From contig NC_135169.1 in the NCBI RefSeq assembly GCF_041146795.1, forward strand, positions 16,592,352-16,656,351: a DNA stretch of 64,000 nt, in the 5' to 3' direction. A program made the position numbers and the translations under genes. Shown here in pieces: positions 47,565 to 63,348 of the stretch. Source of the stretch: Maylandia zebra. Its lineage: Eukaryota; Chordata; Actinopteri; Cichliformes; Cichlidae. Positions within the stretch are counted from its first letter, which is position 1. Each line of letters opens with the position of its first letter. The notes under the pieces are model-generated. The model worked only from the letters and a program-made list of their open reading frames with translations. It was not told the DNA's origin and ran no database searches.

Positions 47565-49387
47565 TCATTGTGTTTTGCAGGCCCCCATCTTCACTACCAC
47601 AGCTACACTTCCCACTAAAGCCCCAACTGCTGCCCCCACTGCGGTACCTACTGGTCCCACCGCAGATCCAATAAGTGCTCCTGTAACTACTGCTGCACCC
47701 ACTCCACTAATGGACCTACTAGTTCGTATAAAACGCTGAATGAAGCGACTGTCTTCTTCTGCCACTTTTCTTGCCTCTGCAAGAGTTATAGATACATTTT
47801 CTCTCACAATTTGTTTTATCTCATCTACAATAGCTTGATAAGCCTCTTTGAATATTTCATTGGTATAGTAGCTTCCTCCGTTGTCCTCAACCATCACATT
47901 GATCTTTTCCAGCAGCTCTCTGACCTGAGTGGGTTCCTTGTTTCTGTTGTTAAAAACATGATATCCTCCATGACACTGACGGATGAAGTCAGAGAGAGCT
48001 TTACTTTCTTTAATGAAGTCCTCTATGTTGACTTCATCTGCCTCCAGATTGTCTCCATAAGTGAACAACACCATAGTGTAATGGTTTGCTTCCTTGCCAA
48101 ATATCTTCTGAATCATTTTCACTGTGTTTTGTTCTTCCTCTGTAAATCGGAATGACTGCAGCACAACCAGGAACACATGAGGACCAGGAGCAGCAAATAA
48201 GATGCACCTAGCAATCTCTGTCACCACCTCATTGTTACTTTTTACGGTGTCAAACAGACCTGGAGTATCGACTACAGCCAGTTCTTGACCTTCAAACTGA
48301 CAGGTTTCCTTCTGACACCCTGTTGTTACTGAGGAAGGAGATGATGTAGACTTGAAAGCTTTTGTTCCTAAGATGGTGTTTCCTGCTGAACTTTTCCCAA
48401 CTCCAGTTTTCCCAACTAGCACAATCCTAAGACCTTTGTCCACTGGTTTCTCTTCTTCCTCCACTCCTTGTTCACCTGTGTGGAAATTTCATTGATATAT
48501 CAGAATCAGAATCAGAATACTTTATTGATCCCTGGGGGAAATTATTTTTGTTACAGTGCTCCATTTTAAACCAACATTAAGACAAGACAGACAATACACT
48601 AACTAAGAATAGTACAATATATACATATATATACATACATACATACATAAGTCACTCATAAATAAATAGTTGGAAAAGAAACATGTGTAGTTGAGTAACA
48701 TGTGTAGTTGTATATTGTGTATTATAAAGGTATTAGTGACTTTTTAAATGTACCTCTACTTATCATCAGCATGTTTCTTCCACACTTCTGAAGAATTGTC
48801 AGTATAATCAGAAAAATCCTGACCTCATTATGTGTAGTTGTTAAAGCTGCGAACATGAAACGTGTTCAGTTTCATGCATCCAGCCTGCTGTAAGCTGCTC
48901 CACCCAAATCATAAACTGTGTCACTGGATGTAAACAAGTCTGAGCAAGCCTGGTAACAAATGCTTTACATACCATCTCCAAGAAAGAAAAAATCTTTGGT
49001 TTGTTTTATGACTATCTAAAATGTTAATTTCCACGGAGAAGCTGGAGAACAACAGGAGAATTCTGTCAACTAGCAACTCACGGTTTACATTGTACTTTTG
49101 ATCAGACAAAATCATCTGAAAACACAAACATGCATTTTTTTTTTTATCTCTGTGGACCGAGCACAAATTTATTCATCAGAAAGTAGGCTTTGTGAGGTTG
49201 TCTTTGTTTGCGTACTCTACTGAGCAATTCAGACAGTTATTGTACACATGTACAAGTTTAACCCAATACATGTCTGCCAAGCTGCGTTGCTCTTTATCTA
49301 AAGTGTAAAGTACACCTGGAAAAGAGTGTGATATATAGAGAGGCACTTACCAATCTGGACAACCTGTCTGTCCTTGTCGTCTTCCAT
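47565..49387 (-). CDS. GTPase IMAP family member-like protein (left arm, copy 2)
   Basis: Exon 1 at 49351-49387 and exon 2 at 47565-48475, same splice sites and motifs as the gene at 589-2411. In exon 2 I see one amino-acid change (GVGVAV to GVGAAV, at the start of the hydrophobic C-terminus) and one silent change. If the 47-kb duplication is real this is a separate, intact gene. Confidence 0.87.
48499..48725 (-). mobile_element. LINE tail in GIMAP intron, copy 2
   Basis: Counterpart of 1523-1749, same position. Confidence 0.65.
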
Positions 49388-49432
49388 AGTTTTGTTTCAG
49401 GCCGTCGTCGTGTGAAGTGTGACCTGCTGAAT

Positions 49433-49444
49433 AGTTTCGTTTTC
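49433..49444 (-). promoter_or_regulatory. ISRE-type motif, left GIMAP copy 2
   Basis: GAAAACGAAACT on the minus strand, same spacing to the start codon as in copy 1. Confidence 0.6.
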
Positions 49445-50870
49445 TTCTTAGCTTTCTTATATTCTGCTTCTAGTCCCCTCCCCTTAAACATGCCATTCAG
49501 ACACACTTATGTAGCTGCCTCATGCCTGTGCCGAAGACATCTCATCCCAAAGATTATGTGTGTGTGTGTGTGTGTGTCAACCTTACATGCGCTCTCAATT
49601 CACCCGTTTCACTTCTGACCTTTTACCAGACAGAGAGACAAAAGCCACTCTCATATATGTCATAACCGAACTGAAACTATGTATATGTAATCTACTGAAT
49701 AAATGTTTTAATTAAGAACCTCCACTAAAAGCTTAATAAAAGAATATAAAAGTATAACAGACAATTTGAATACCCTAGTTATTCACATAGCCTCATCTAA
49801 CCAGCTCCTCAGAATAACCTGGACTTAGATTCTGCGTTCGGTTTCAGTTCTGCAAACTCTCTGCAAGCCTGCAGTTTCCTGTCACTCTGACTCTGTACAG
49901 AGTGTACTCAAAATCAACAGAATCAGCACATACACACTTAAGATTATAACAAGCATTCAAAAGAATTTAAGATTATAGATTCAACTCAACAGTTTAAAGT
50001 GGTTATAACTGCACCTGTAATAAAGGCTAATTGGGTACCAAAATGTTTAAACATCTGAATGCACTATCAATGCTGTAGATTATATTATCAATGCCATGGT
50101 AGTGATGATTATTACTAACAATAGCAGCAAAATATCTCTCCACTCTCAATACACATTATTAAAACTGTGGTCAAACAGTACTTGTCTTGATGGAAGAAAG
50201 CAATTGATTCTTGCTGCCTGCTGATTCCTCTTCTGAACAGTGCAAGGAGTGAAAGGCAGTGCAAAGCGACGGAAAAATCATACTCTCTAGCTAAATACCA
50301 TGAGTAAACAGACCAAGAGAACTAATGTGAGTCATTAAGCCAGGTTGCGTGTCAAGAGGAGCAGGAAGAGAAAAAGAGGAACATGTCTAGACATGTCACT
50401 AGGGATCTGAAAGAGTGCTGGGCAGAAAAGACAAGACATTACTTCTCCTTGTCCTAAGTGGATGGCTGGAAACTAACCGAGCCATCTGCACTACAACTTC
50501 CCAGTAAGGCCAAACAGATTGTTAACCGTCCTTCTCAGTAGATCATTCACTCTCAAGTAAGAGGCAGAGGCAGCAATTCTTAGACTAAAGTGTACATTTG
50601 AGTTGACCAATGGTCATGTTATGCCTGTGGTTCCTATGCACAATGGACTAAGTACTGAAAATGCTGCCCATGAACTCTCTTTGGGGACTAAGGATGAATA
50701 TATGAAATTGGCTCATGGTAAGTTGAACTTAGAATTAGACTGAATTCTGTACATCTGTGAATAATAAGTTCATGATTTTGAACTGTCTAGCTCCTCTAAC
50801 CTGGCCCGGTTAGTACAAGACAAGCTTTTGATTGTGCGTAATGATGTGTCCGCTACCTCACAGTCTAAAG

Positions 50871-53806
<2,936 letters not shown>

Positions 53807-54172
53807 TAGTGAGTACACAGAAAGTGTGCTTTGGATGAAGCACGTGAAGATTTTACTATGAAAGAAGAATGTATTTAAAAGTTGTTAATTAAATTGCTAA
53901 GCAAATAAGTGACTCAGAAACACCACTTTGTTTGAGCAGGAACAGGAAGTGATACTCTACCGCAGAGCGAGCGAACATAAATATGATGCTATAAACTGGT
54001 GCTGCACAATAATAGCCCTTTAGTATAATTCGGTAATTTGAGAGCGACTGTGGAAGCAATGAGCTAGTTGAGATGTTTTGGGTGTCTGACAAGGATGCTT
54101 TCCGGGCACTTCCCACCTGGAGGAGACCCCCTCCTGTTAGAACAATTAGCACATATAGGTGGCTCTTTAGAC

Positions 54173-55600
54173 TAGTGATGTGACGTTCTGTATCGAGGCT
54201 TCGAAGCTTGTGTCGAGTAATGGAGGGGGCGTTTCCGCGATGCGCGTATCGAGGCTTGCATTTATGGGAGGAGCTGAAAATGATGACGTCTGAAGCCTCG
54301 CTGCCCGGCTGTACCACGTGACTGGTTCATGAAGTGGTTCGAACTTTGCTGCGAGATATGACAGCGATAAAACCCCCCAGACTTCGTACAAAATGTAGGT
54401 GTTTGATGGAGAGCTGCGGTTAGTGAGAGTTTGGAGACAGTTTGGAGGTTTGTGAGAGTGAGGAGAGAAAGTCAGGAGAGTATGGAGCCAGCTAAGAAGA
54501 GGAGGATGTCCTCCCCTGTGTCCATCCATCCATCCATCTTCATCCGCTTTATCCGAGGCCGGGTCGCGGGGGCAGCAGCCTAAGCAAAGAGGCCCAGACC
54601 TCCCTCTCCCCAGCCACCTCCTCCAGCTTATCCGGGGGAACACCAAGGCGTTCCCAGGACAGTGTGGGAACATTTTTATTTTATTCCTCCCAACAAGGTA
54701 TGTAAATTTCTACAGAAGATGTATTTTCATAATACTGATGGTGCAATAAAACTTATGTTAAGCTGTCTGTACTTTTGTACAAGGTGAAGTGTTTGCTATG
54801 TGCCAGGGAGCTGGGATATAACAACAACACCTCATCCATGCTTAGGCACTACAGAGCTTTGCATGAGAATAAGGGGAACACCAATTGTGCAGCAAGACCA
54901 GGTGAGCCATCAAATGCCAGGATAATACAGCATGCAGTAATGTTACTAAATGATGTAACAATATTATACAGCTGTAATAAGTTATGTGTGTGATATTTAT
55001 ATTTGTGCTTTATCTTTATTGTCTTTCCTCAGGAGAACAATCTCCAATAGATGAAGACCTGGTTACCATGGTGATTGAGGACTCCCAGCCATTTAGCATT
55101 GTGGAGGACAAAGGATTCAAAAGATTTGTTAAATCATTAAATCCTAGCTATGTTCTCCCCACTAAAAAGGTCATAAAAGCAGTGAAAATTTAGTTTTTAC
55201 TGAATAAAATATGGGCAGGACTGACGCCTCAGTGTGTAGCTGTCCATACCTCAACGTTACAAAAGCACAACCACTGTCCACACCCCAACCACACCTCACC
55301 TCACAGTAAATGATCGTTTCCATTTTAAGCATTTCCAAATGATCATTTTCCATACTGCCAGTATAAATATACACAGTATACTGCATCACTACAATATAGA
55401 TGTTTTACACACTCCTTTTGTTGTTGACATTTACAGGCTGTGTGCAAAAGGCCACACTCTTCAAATTCATGCCAACTAATATTTTTACATCCAGTAGGTG
55501 TCCTGCTAGAGCAAATGAAGCTTCAAGAAGCTTTGTGCTGGGATGAACCAATTGGATGGAAAGCTTCAGTGCTTCATGAAGCTTCATCTGCCCATCACTA
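54173..55600 (+). mobile_element. Complete non-autonomous hAT element, right-arm copy 2
   Basis: Same ends and the same CTTTAGAC duplications (54165-54172, 55601-55608). Confidence 0.9.
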
Positions 55601-56330
55601 CTTTAGACTGTGAGGTAGCGGACACATCATTACGCACAATCAAAAGCTTGTCTTGTACTAACCGGGCCAGGTTAGAGGAGCTAGACAGTTCAAAATCATG
55701 AACTTATTATTCACAGATGTACAGAATTCAGTCTAATTCTAAGTTCAACTTACCATGAGCCAATTTCATATATTCATCCTTAGTCCCCAAAGAGAGTTCA
55801 TGGGCAGCATTTTCAGTACTTAGTCCATTGTGCATAGGAACCACAGGCATAACATGACCATTGGTCAACTCAAATGTACACTTTAGTCTAAGAATTGCTG
55901 CCTCTGCCTCTTACTTGAGAGTGAATGATCTACTGAGAAGGACGGTTAACAATCTGTTTGGCCTTACTGGGAAGTTGTAGTGCAGATGGCTCGGTTAGTT
56001 TCCAGCCATCCACTTAGGACAAGGAGAAGTAATGTCTTGTCTTTTCTGCCCAGCACTCTTTCAGATCCCTAGTGACATGTCTAGACATGTTCCTCTTTTT
56101 CTCTTCCTGCTCCTCTTGACACGCAACCTGGCTTAATGACTCACATTAGTTCTCTTGGTCTGTTTACTCATGGTATTTAGCTAGAGAGTATGATTTTTCC
56201 GTCACTTTGCACTGCCTTTCACTCCTTGCACTGTTCAGAAGAGGAATCAGCAGGCAGCAAGAATCAATTGCTTTCTTTCATCAAGACAAGTACTGTTTGA
56301 CCACAGTTTTAATAATGTGTATTGAGAGTG

Positions 56331-56538
56331 TGTTGTGTTTACAAGGTTCTATAATAAATGAAGAAAATTAGTACATGCTGTTACCCTGTCAGACCAGGGG
56401 TGTCGCTAATGAGGCTGGGTAAGAGAAAGAGGAGAAGAAGAAAGTAGAGAGCGAGAACAAGATGGAGCTCCGCTGTAAAGCCTAAAATAAAGTGTTGAAC
56501 CCAGACGTCGCCTCCGCTGCCCGATTACAAACTCAACA
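56331..56538 (+). repeat. 5' LTR of Ty3/gypsy element, copy 2
   Basis: No difference seen from 9355-9562. Confidence 0.93.
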
Positions 56539-56552
56539 AATTGGCGACGAAG

Positions 56553-59500
56553 ATGAGCGCCTCAGTACCGAGCCCACCGCCCTTTTTGCAACATGCGGGT
56601 GAGCCGCCAATACCGTTTATGACGTGGCGCAAATTCTTTGAGAACTACATGCTAGTGATAAATGCTACGGGAGATGCATGGCCGGAGGCGAGACGACGAG
56701 CCGTCTTATTACATTGCTTGGGACCAGAGGGACAACGACTGTTCTACACACTGCCGAATCAAGGTACAACGTTTGCTGAAGCCATGACTGCGCTTGAAAA
56801 CCACTTTGTCCCTAAAGTGAATGTAGTGGCATGCAGGCACACATTCAGACAGCGAGTTCAGCGGGCTGATGAAACGGTGACCCAGTATGTTGCCGCCCTC
56901 AGAGCGTTAGCTGTGCCATGTGGTTTTGGAATAATGGAGGGTGAAATGATTAGGGATCAACTTGTTGCTATTGCTAATCTCAGTGTTGTTAAAGAAAAAT
57001 TGCTGCTGGAGGAGGACCTCACATTGGACAAGGCAGTTACTATTGCATGTCAGGTGGAGGCTGCGGTCAAGAATGCTACACTCCTCTCTGCTGCGCCCAC
57101 GGCCCAGACTGCGGCAGTACAAGCTGTGGAGGTGAAGGACGCACGTCTTCGGGGAAAAAGAGGAGCGCGACCGGCTCAAGCTCGGGGACCTACATCTAAA
57201 GAATGGCACAACAAGGCAAGTGATAAAGAGCAACAGCGTCATCGTTTCAGATGTGGATCCGAGAAACACCTGGCTAATGATAAAAACTGTCCAGCAGCAA
57301 CAGTAAACTGTGATAAATGCAACAAAAAAGGGCACTTCGCCAGAGTTTGTAAATCAGCTGTAGCAGTGGTCAGGGAAGTAGTTGTTCCTGAGTTTACAGT
57401 TTTATGTGTCGATGATCACAAACTGATGACTGCAGCATGTGATAAGATTATATGCAAAATGAACATTGAAACACCACAGGGAAACTCTCAGGTTCTGGAG
57501 TTAATTGTGGATACAGGAGCTTCAGTATCTATCCTCCCAGAAGCCATCTACAAAGAACATTTTGCACCCTGTGCTTTGACTGAACCGAAAGTTAAGCTTG
57601 TCACTTATGCAAAAGGTGACTTGCCTGTCATTGGCTGCCTACAGGCTTCAGTGAGGGTTGCAAACAATGACAGAAAAGTGCCAGGATCATTCTTCAATAA
57701 CATTGATTCCTCTTCTTCCCATCATCTCGGAGCTGTTAAAGGGTTTATCCACAAAGTTCAAGTGAACAAGACAGTACAGCCGGTTCGCCAAAAACTACGG
57801 CGTCTACCACTCAGCATACGCGAGGAGGTGTCAGCTGAATTGAAACGTCTACTCCAAGCAGGCATCATCGAACCAGTGGATGCAGCTGAATGGGTGAGTC
57901 CTCTGGTGGTGGGAAGAAAAAGTAAGGAAGACTTAAGACTTTGTGTGGATCTGCGTGAACCTAACAAGAGTGTGATCATGGACTGTTACCCTCTTCCTCA
58001 CATGGAGGATTTGTTCGCACAGCTGGCTGGGGCTACACATTTTAGCCAGATTGATTTAAGTTCAGCTTATCACCAACTGCCTCTTCACCCTGATAGCCGA
58101 AGCCTCACAGCATTCATAACCCATGAGGGACTCTTCCGGTTTACCCGAGTTCCATTTGGACTTGCTTCAGCCCCTTCTGCCTTCCAAAAGATGATGCAAA
58201 CAGTCCTAAAAGACCAGACAGGAGTACAGAACTACTTGGATGACATAATAGTGTATGGACATTCCAGAGAAGAGCATGATGAACGGTTACAGGCTGTCCT
58301 CCAACGCCTGAAGGATGTCGGTCTGCAGATCAACTTCAACAAAAGTTCATTTGGACAGACATCTATTCCGTTCTTGGGACATGTCATTTCCAAGGATGGC
58401 CTGAGTCCCAGCCCAGACCACCTGACTGCCATTGCCAAAGCCCCTGCACCAAAGGACATGGCTGCTCTTCGTTCCTTCTTAGGCTTGACTTCGTGGTTCA
58501 GCAAATTCCTAGCAAACTATGCAACTGTGGTTGAACCACTCCGTGAGTTACTTCGGACAAGTCAGACGGCTGAACTTCAATGGACTGATACAGCAAATGA
58601 AAGCTTCAACAAACTGAAGGAAATGCTACTAAAAAGCCCAGCACTGGCAATCTTCAACCCAAATCTGCCAACGTTCATCACCACTGATGCGTCAGATTAT
58701 GGTCTTGGAGCTGTTCTGACCCAGATCAACTCAAACAATGAGGAACGTGCTGTTGCTTTTGGTTCCCGCACCCTGTCCCCAGCCGAGAGGAAATATTCAA
58801 CAATTGAAAAAGAAGCCCTTGCCTGCGTATGGGCCGTTGAAAGATGGAGGACGTACATATGGGGACGCAGATTTACTCTGAGAACTGATCACCAGGCCCT
58901 CACCACCCTGTTAAGTACTAAGGGGATGAACAGACCTGGCATGAGGATAGCACGTTGGTCAGCCAGACTGATGTGTTTCCAGTATGACTTAGAGTACCGT
59001 CCAGGAAGCCAAAATGTTATAGCTGACTGTATGTCCCGTGTTCCCCTGCATACCACAAACACAAATGAAGACTTTGAACAGGACTTAATCACAGAGATTG
59101 CTGAAATTTCTCCTCAGCTAACAGCGCTTCCACTGGCTGACTTCAAGGCAGAATGTGAAGACTGTCCTGAATTAACAAAACTAAGACAGATCGTTCTTTC
59201 GGGCTGGCCGAAAGTAAGCAAATCCTTACCAGATGATGTCAAACCCTACTTCCTGGTCCGACATGAACTGGCAGCAGAATCACCGCTGATATTTAGAGGA
59301 ACACGGCTGATTGTTCCCAAATCTCTGCGAGGAAAAGTAGTGCACCTAGCCCATGAAGGACATCAAGGCATGGTCCGAACCAAACAACGCCTGAGAGATC
59401 TATATTGGTGGCCAAACATGGATGAACTGGTCCACGAAATATTGTCCACATGCACAACCTGCCAATCGTGTGACAAGACTGCAGCTGTTTCACCTGCACC

Positions 59501-60419
59501 GTTACAACCCATCAAATTCCCAGAGGGTCCGTTTCAACATGTTGCTGTCGACATTGTTGGTCCGTTTGAACAAGGAACCTATGACTGCAGGTTTGCCATC
59601 ACACTAGTTGACTATTTCAGTAAGTGGCCTGAAGTCGCATTCACACCAAACGCCTCAACTGCGACAGTGATTGCATTCCTGACTTCCATTTTCGCCCGTG
59701 AAGGAAACCCTTATGAAATTACAACTGATAATGGTCCGCAGTTCACCTCAGCTGCCTTTGCTGAGTTTCTCGCTGAAAGGGGCATAAAACACATAAGGAC
59801 AAGCGTCTATCATCCTCAAGCAAATGGATGTGTGGAGCGCTTTAATAGAGTACTGAAGGACTCCATACAGACAGCACAAGCTACTCAGCGACCATGGAAA
59901 ACTGTGGTTACAGAACTGCTTCAAAATTATCGAGCCACTCCCCACGCTACAACCGGTGAGCCCCCTTTCCAGCTCCTCAGAGGAAGAGCCATGCGGACTA
60001 AACTCAACATCCTGCCTCCACCAAAGGATGCTGGACAATATGACCACATCAGATCCAAAGTGACATTGACACAGAAAAGAAGTGCACTTTATACGGACAG
60101 AAAGAGAGGTGCTAAACCTACTAAAGTGACTGTGGGTGCTTCAGTGAGAGTACGAAAGCCATTCCATGTGGGAAAAGGAGAGCCACAATACACCAAGCCG
60201 CTGGAGGTACAGCAGCAGACGGGTGAGAGTTCTTTCATCCTCAGCGATGGGAGAAGATGGAATGCAGCACGTCTCTCACTTGTTCCAGAGAACTCAAAAA
60301 GCACACAAAGAGCTGATACAGAGACAGAAAACATCAGCTCAGCACAGACTGCTACACGTCCCACACTGCAGAGGGACAGACAACCACCAAGATGGACAAA
60401 AGACTTTGTTATGAAATAG
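56553..60419 (+). CDS. Gag-Pol polyprotein of Ty3/gypsy retrotransposon, copy 2
   Basis: Same 1,288-codon frame, domain order and oddities (Arg for the first knuckle Cys, no visible protease C-terminal block) as the copy at 9577-13443. One amino-acid difference near the C-terminus (Cys to Arg in the ATCPTL segment) and one silent change in the RNase H region. Catalytic residues of RT, RNase H and integrase are unchanged. Confidence 0.94.
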   Translation: MSASVPSPPPFLQHAGEPPIPFMTWRKFFENYMLVINATGDAWPEARRRAVLLHCLGPEGQRLFYTLPNQGTTFAEAMTALENHFVPKVNVVACRHTFRQRVQRADETVTQYVAALRALAVPCGFGIMEGEMIRDQLVAIANLSVVKEKLLLEEDLTLDKAVTIACQVEAAVKNATLLSAAPTAQTAAVQAVEVKDARLRGKRGARPAQARGPTSKEWHNKASDKEQQRHRFRCGSEKHLANDKNCPAATVNCDKCNKKGHFARVCKSAVAVVREVVVPEFTVLCVDDHKLMTAACDKIICKMNIETPQGNSQVLELIVDTGASVSILPEAIYKEHFAPCALTEPKVKLVTYAKGDLPVIGCLQASVRVANNDRKVPGSFFNNIDSSSSHHLGAVKGFIHKVQVNKTVQPVRQKLRRLPLSIREEVSAELKRLLQAGIIEPVDAAEWVSPLVVGRKSKEDLRLCVDLREPNKSVIMDCYPLPHMEDLFAQLAGATHFSQIDLSSAYHQLPLHPDSRSLTAFITHEGLFRFTRVPFGLASAPSAFQKMMQTVLKDQTGVQNYLDDIIVYGHSREEHDERLQAVLQRLKDVGLQINFNKSSFGQTSIPFLGHVISKDGLSPSPDHLTAIAKAPAPKDMAALRSFLGLTSWFSKFLANYATVVEPLRELLRTSQTAELQWTDTANESFNKLKEMLLKSPALAIFNPNLPTFITTDASDYGLGAVLTQINSNNEERAVAFGSRTLSPAERKYSTIEKEALACVWAVERWRTYIWGRRFTLRTDHQALTTLLSTKGMNRPGMRIARWSARLMCFQYDLEYRPGSQNVIADCMSRVPLHTTNTNEDFEQDLITEIAEISPQLTALPLADFKAECEDCPELTKLRQIVLSGWPKVSKSLPDDVKPYFLVRHELAAESPLIFRGTRLIVPKSLRGKVVHLAHEGHQGMVRTKQRLRDLYWWPNMDELVHEILSTCTTCQSCDKTAAVSPAPLQPIKFPEGPFQHVAVDIVGPFEQGTYDCRFAITLVDYFSKWPEVAFTPNASTATVIAFLTSIFAREGNPYEITTDNGPQFTSAAFAEFLAERGIKHIRTSVYHPQANGCVERFNRVLKDSIQTAQATQRPWKTVVTELLQNYRATPHATTGEPPFQLLRGRAMRTKLNILPPPKDAGQYDHIRSKVTLTQKRSALYTDRKRGAKPTKVTVGASVRVRKPFHVGKGEPQYTKPLEVQQQTGESSFILSDGRRWNAARLSLVPENSKSTQRADTETENISSAQTATRPTLQRDRQPPRWTKDFVMK

Positions 60420-60718
60420 TCCAGAGGTAAAAAGAAAGGAGAAATATGCAGATGTGAGAAATGACTGTGAAGGGAAAGTGCATTTGAGTTTCATTAGTTA
60501 TCTTTAATTCCAGCTGTGACTTCTGAGAAGAGGGCACATGGTTGTTCCTTTTGATTCAGGGTTGATCCGGGGCATGTTTACTTTGCCATTACAGTTCTTT
60601 TATCAGGATATATATCTAATACTGTTCTGAAGTTACTAATTGCCACAAAAGTAAAAGGCTGTCGAATGTTTCATGTTGTGCTACAAGGGAGAGAGTATTA
60701 TTTGAGAAAAGGGGGAGA

Positions 60719-60926
60719 TGTTGTGTTTACAAGGTTCTATAATAAATGAAGAAAATTAGTACATGCTGTTACCCTGTCAGACCAGGGGTGTCGCTAATGA
60801 GGCTGGGTAAGAGAAAGAGGAGAAGAAGAAAGTAGAGAGCGAGAACAAGATGGAGCTCCGCTGTAAAGCCTAAAATAAAGTGTTGAAACCAGACGTCGCC
60901 TCCGCTGCCTGATTACAAACTCAACA
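60719..60926 (+). repeat. 3' LTR of Ty3/gypsy element, copy 2
   Basis: No difference seen from 13743-13950. Confidence 0.93.
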
Positions 60927-61624
60927 GAGTGGAGAGATATTTTGCTGCTATTGTTAGTAATAATCATCACTACCATGGCATTGATAATATAATCTACAGC
61001 ATTGATAGTGCATTCAGATGTTTAAACATTTTGGTACCCAATTAGCCTTTATTACAGGTGCAGTTATAACCACTTTAAACTGTTGAGTTGAATCTATAAT
61101 CTTAAATTCTTTTGAATGCTTGTTATAATCTTAAGTGTGTATGTGCTGATTCTGTTGATTTTGAGTACACTCTGTACAGAGTCAGAGTGACAGGAAACTG
61201 CAGGCTTGCAGAGAGTTTGCAGAACTGAAACCGAACGCAGAATCTAAGTCCAGGTTATTCTGAGGAGCTGGTTAGATGAGGCTATGTGAATAACTAGGGT
61301 ATTCAAATTGTCTGTTATACTTTTATATTCTTTTATTAAGCTTTTAGTGGAGGTTCTTGATTAAAACATTTATTCAGTAGATTACATATACATAGTTTCA
61401 GTTCGGTTATGACATACAGTATATGAGAGTGGCTTTTGTCTCTCTGTCTGGTAAAAGGTCAGAAGTGAAACGGGTGAATTGAGAGCGCATGTAAGGTTGA
61501 CACACACACACATAATCTTTGGGATGAGATGTCTTCGGCACAGGCATGAGGCAGCTACATAAGTGTGTCTGAATGGCATGTTTAAGGGGAGGGGACTAGA
61601 AGCAGAATATAAGAAAGCTAAGAA

Positions 61625-61636
61625 GAAAACGAAACT
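61625..61636 (+). promoter_or_regulatory. ISRE-type motif, right GIMAP copy 2
   Basis: GAAAACGAAACT ending 45 bases before the ATG at 61682. Confidence 0.6.
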
Positions 61637-61681
61637 ATTCAGCAGGTCACACTTCACACGACGACGGCCTGAAACAAAACT

Positions 61682-63278
61682 ATGGAAGACGACAAGGACA
61701 GACAGGTTGTCCAGATTGGTAAGTGCCTCTCTATATATCACACTCTTTTCCAGGTGTACTTTACACTTTAGATAAAGAGCAACGCAGCTTGGCAGACATG
61801 TATTGGGTTAAACTTGTACATGTGTACAATAACTGTCTGAATTGCTCAGTAGAGTACGCAAACAAAGACAACCTCACAAAGCCTACTTTCTGATGAATAA
61901 ATTTGTGCTCGGTCCACAGAGATAAAAAAAAAATGCATGTTTGTGTTTTCAGATGATTTTGTCTGATCAAAAGTACAATGTAAACCGTGAGTTGCTAGTT
62001 GACAGAATTCTCCTGTTGTTCTCCAGCTTCTCCGTGGAAATTAACATTTTAGATAGTCATAAAACAAACCAAAGATTTTTTCTTTCTTGGAGATGGTATG
62101 TAAAGCATTTGTTACCAGGCTTGCTCAGACTTGTTTACATCCAGTGACACAGTTTATGATTTGGGTGGAGCAGCTTACAGCAGGCTGGATGCATGAAACT
62201 GAACACGTTTCATGTTCGCAGCTTTAACAACTACACATAATGAGGTCAGGATTTTTCTGATTATACTGACAATTCTTCAGAAGTGTGGAAGAAACAAGCT
62301 GATGATAAGTAGAGGTACATTTCAAAAGTCACTAATACCTTTATATATCAATGAAATTTCCACACAGGTGAACAAGGAGTGGAGGAAGAAGAGAAACCAG
62401 TGGACAAAGGTCTTAGGATTGTGCTAGTTGGGAAAACTGGAGTTGGGAAAAGTTCAGCAGGAAACACCATCTTAGGAACAAAAGCTTTCAAGTCTACATC
62501 ATCTCCTTCCTCAGTAACAACAGAGTGTCAGAAGGAAACCTGTCAGTTTGAAGGTCAAGAACTGGCTGTAGTCGATACTCCAGGTCTGTTTGACACTGTA
62601 AAAAGTAACAATGAGGTGGTGACAGAGATTGCTAGGTGCATCTTATTTGCTGCTCCTGGTCCTCATGTGTTCCTGGTTGTGCTGCAGTCATTCCGATTTA
62701 CAGAGGAAGAACAAACCACAGTGAAAATGATTCAGAAGATATTTGGCAAGGAAGCAAACCATTACACTATGGTGTTGTTCACTTATGGAGACAATCTGGA
62801 GGCAGATGAATTCAACATAGAGGACTTCATTAAAGAAAGTAAAGCTCTCTCTGACTTCATCCGTCAGTGTCATGGAGGATATCATGTTTTTAACAACAGA
62901 AACAAGGAACCCACTCAGGTCAGAGAGCTGCTGGAAAAGATCAATGTGATGGTTAAGGTCAACGGAGGAAGCTACTATACCAATGAAATATTCAAAGAGG
63001 CTTATCAAGCTATTGTAGATGAGATAAAACAAATTATGAGAGAAAATTTATCCATAACTCCTGCAGAGGCAAGAAAAGTGGCAGAAAAAAACAACCGCTT
63101 TAGTCGTTTTTTTCTAGCAACCTGTGTGTCCATTTGTGGAGTGGGTCATGGAGTAATTACAGGAGTACTTATTGGATCTGCGGTGGGACCAGTAGGTACT
63201 GCAGTGGGGGCGGTAGTTGGGGCTTTAGTGGGAGGTGCAGCTGTGGTAGTGAAGATGGGGGCCTGCAAAATACAATGA
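61682..63278 (+). CDS. GTPase IMAP family member-like protein (right arm, copy 2)
   Basis: Exon 1 at 61682-61718, exon 2 at 62368-63278. The predicted protein is identical to that of 14706-16304. The only differences seen in the gene are two 1-bp deletions in the intron (A-run near 61930; a G near 62080), neither touching the splice sites. Confidence 0.87.
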
Positions 63279-63342
63279 TGATGGGTGTGAATTGAATTCA
63301 TCTGCATGTAATTAATTGTACATCAATATGGAGATAAAGGAC

Positions 63343-63348
63343 AATAAA
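63343..63348 (+). terminator. Polyadenylation signal, right GIMAP copy 2
   Basis: AATAAA 65 bases after the stop codon. Confidence 0.7.

Larger units (their letters stand above)
56331..60926 (+). mobile_element. Ty3/gypsy LTR retrotransposon, copy 2
   Basis: LTRs at 56331-56538 and 60719-60926, GAGTG target duplications at 56326-56330 and 60927-60931. The same two LTR differences as in copy 1 are present, so this copy arose by segmental duplication and not by a second insertion. Confidence 0.95.
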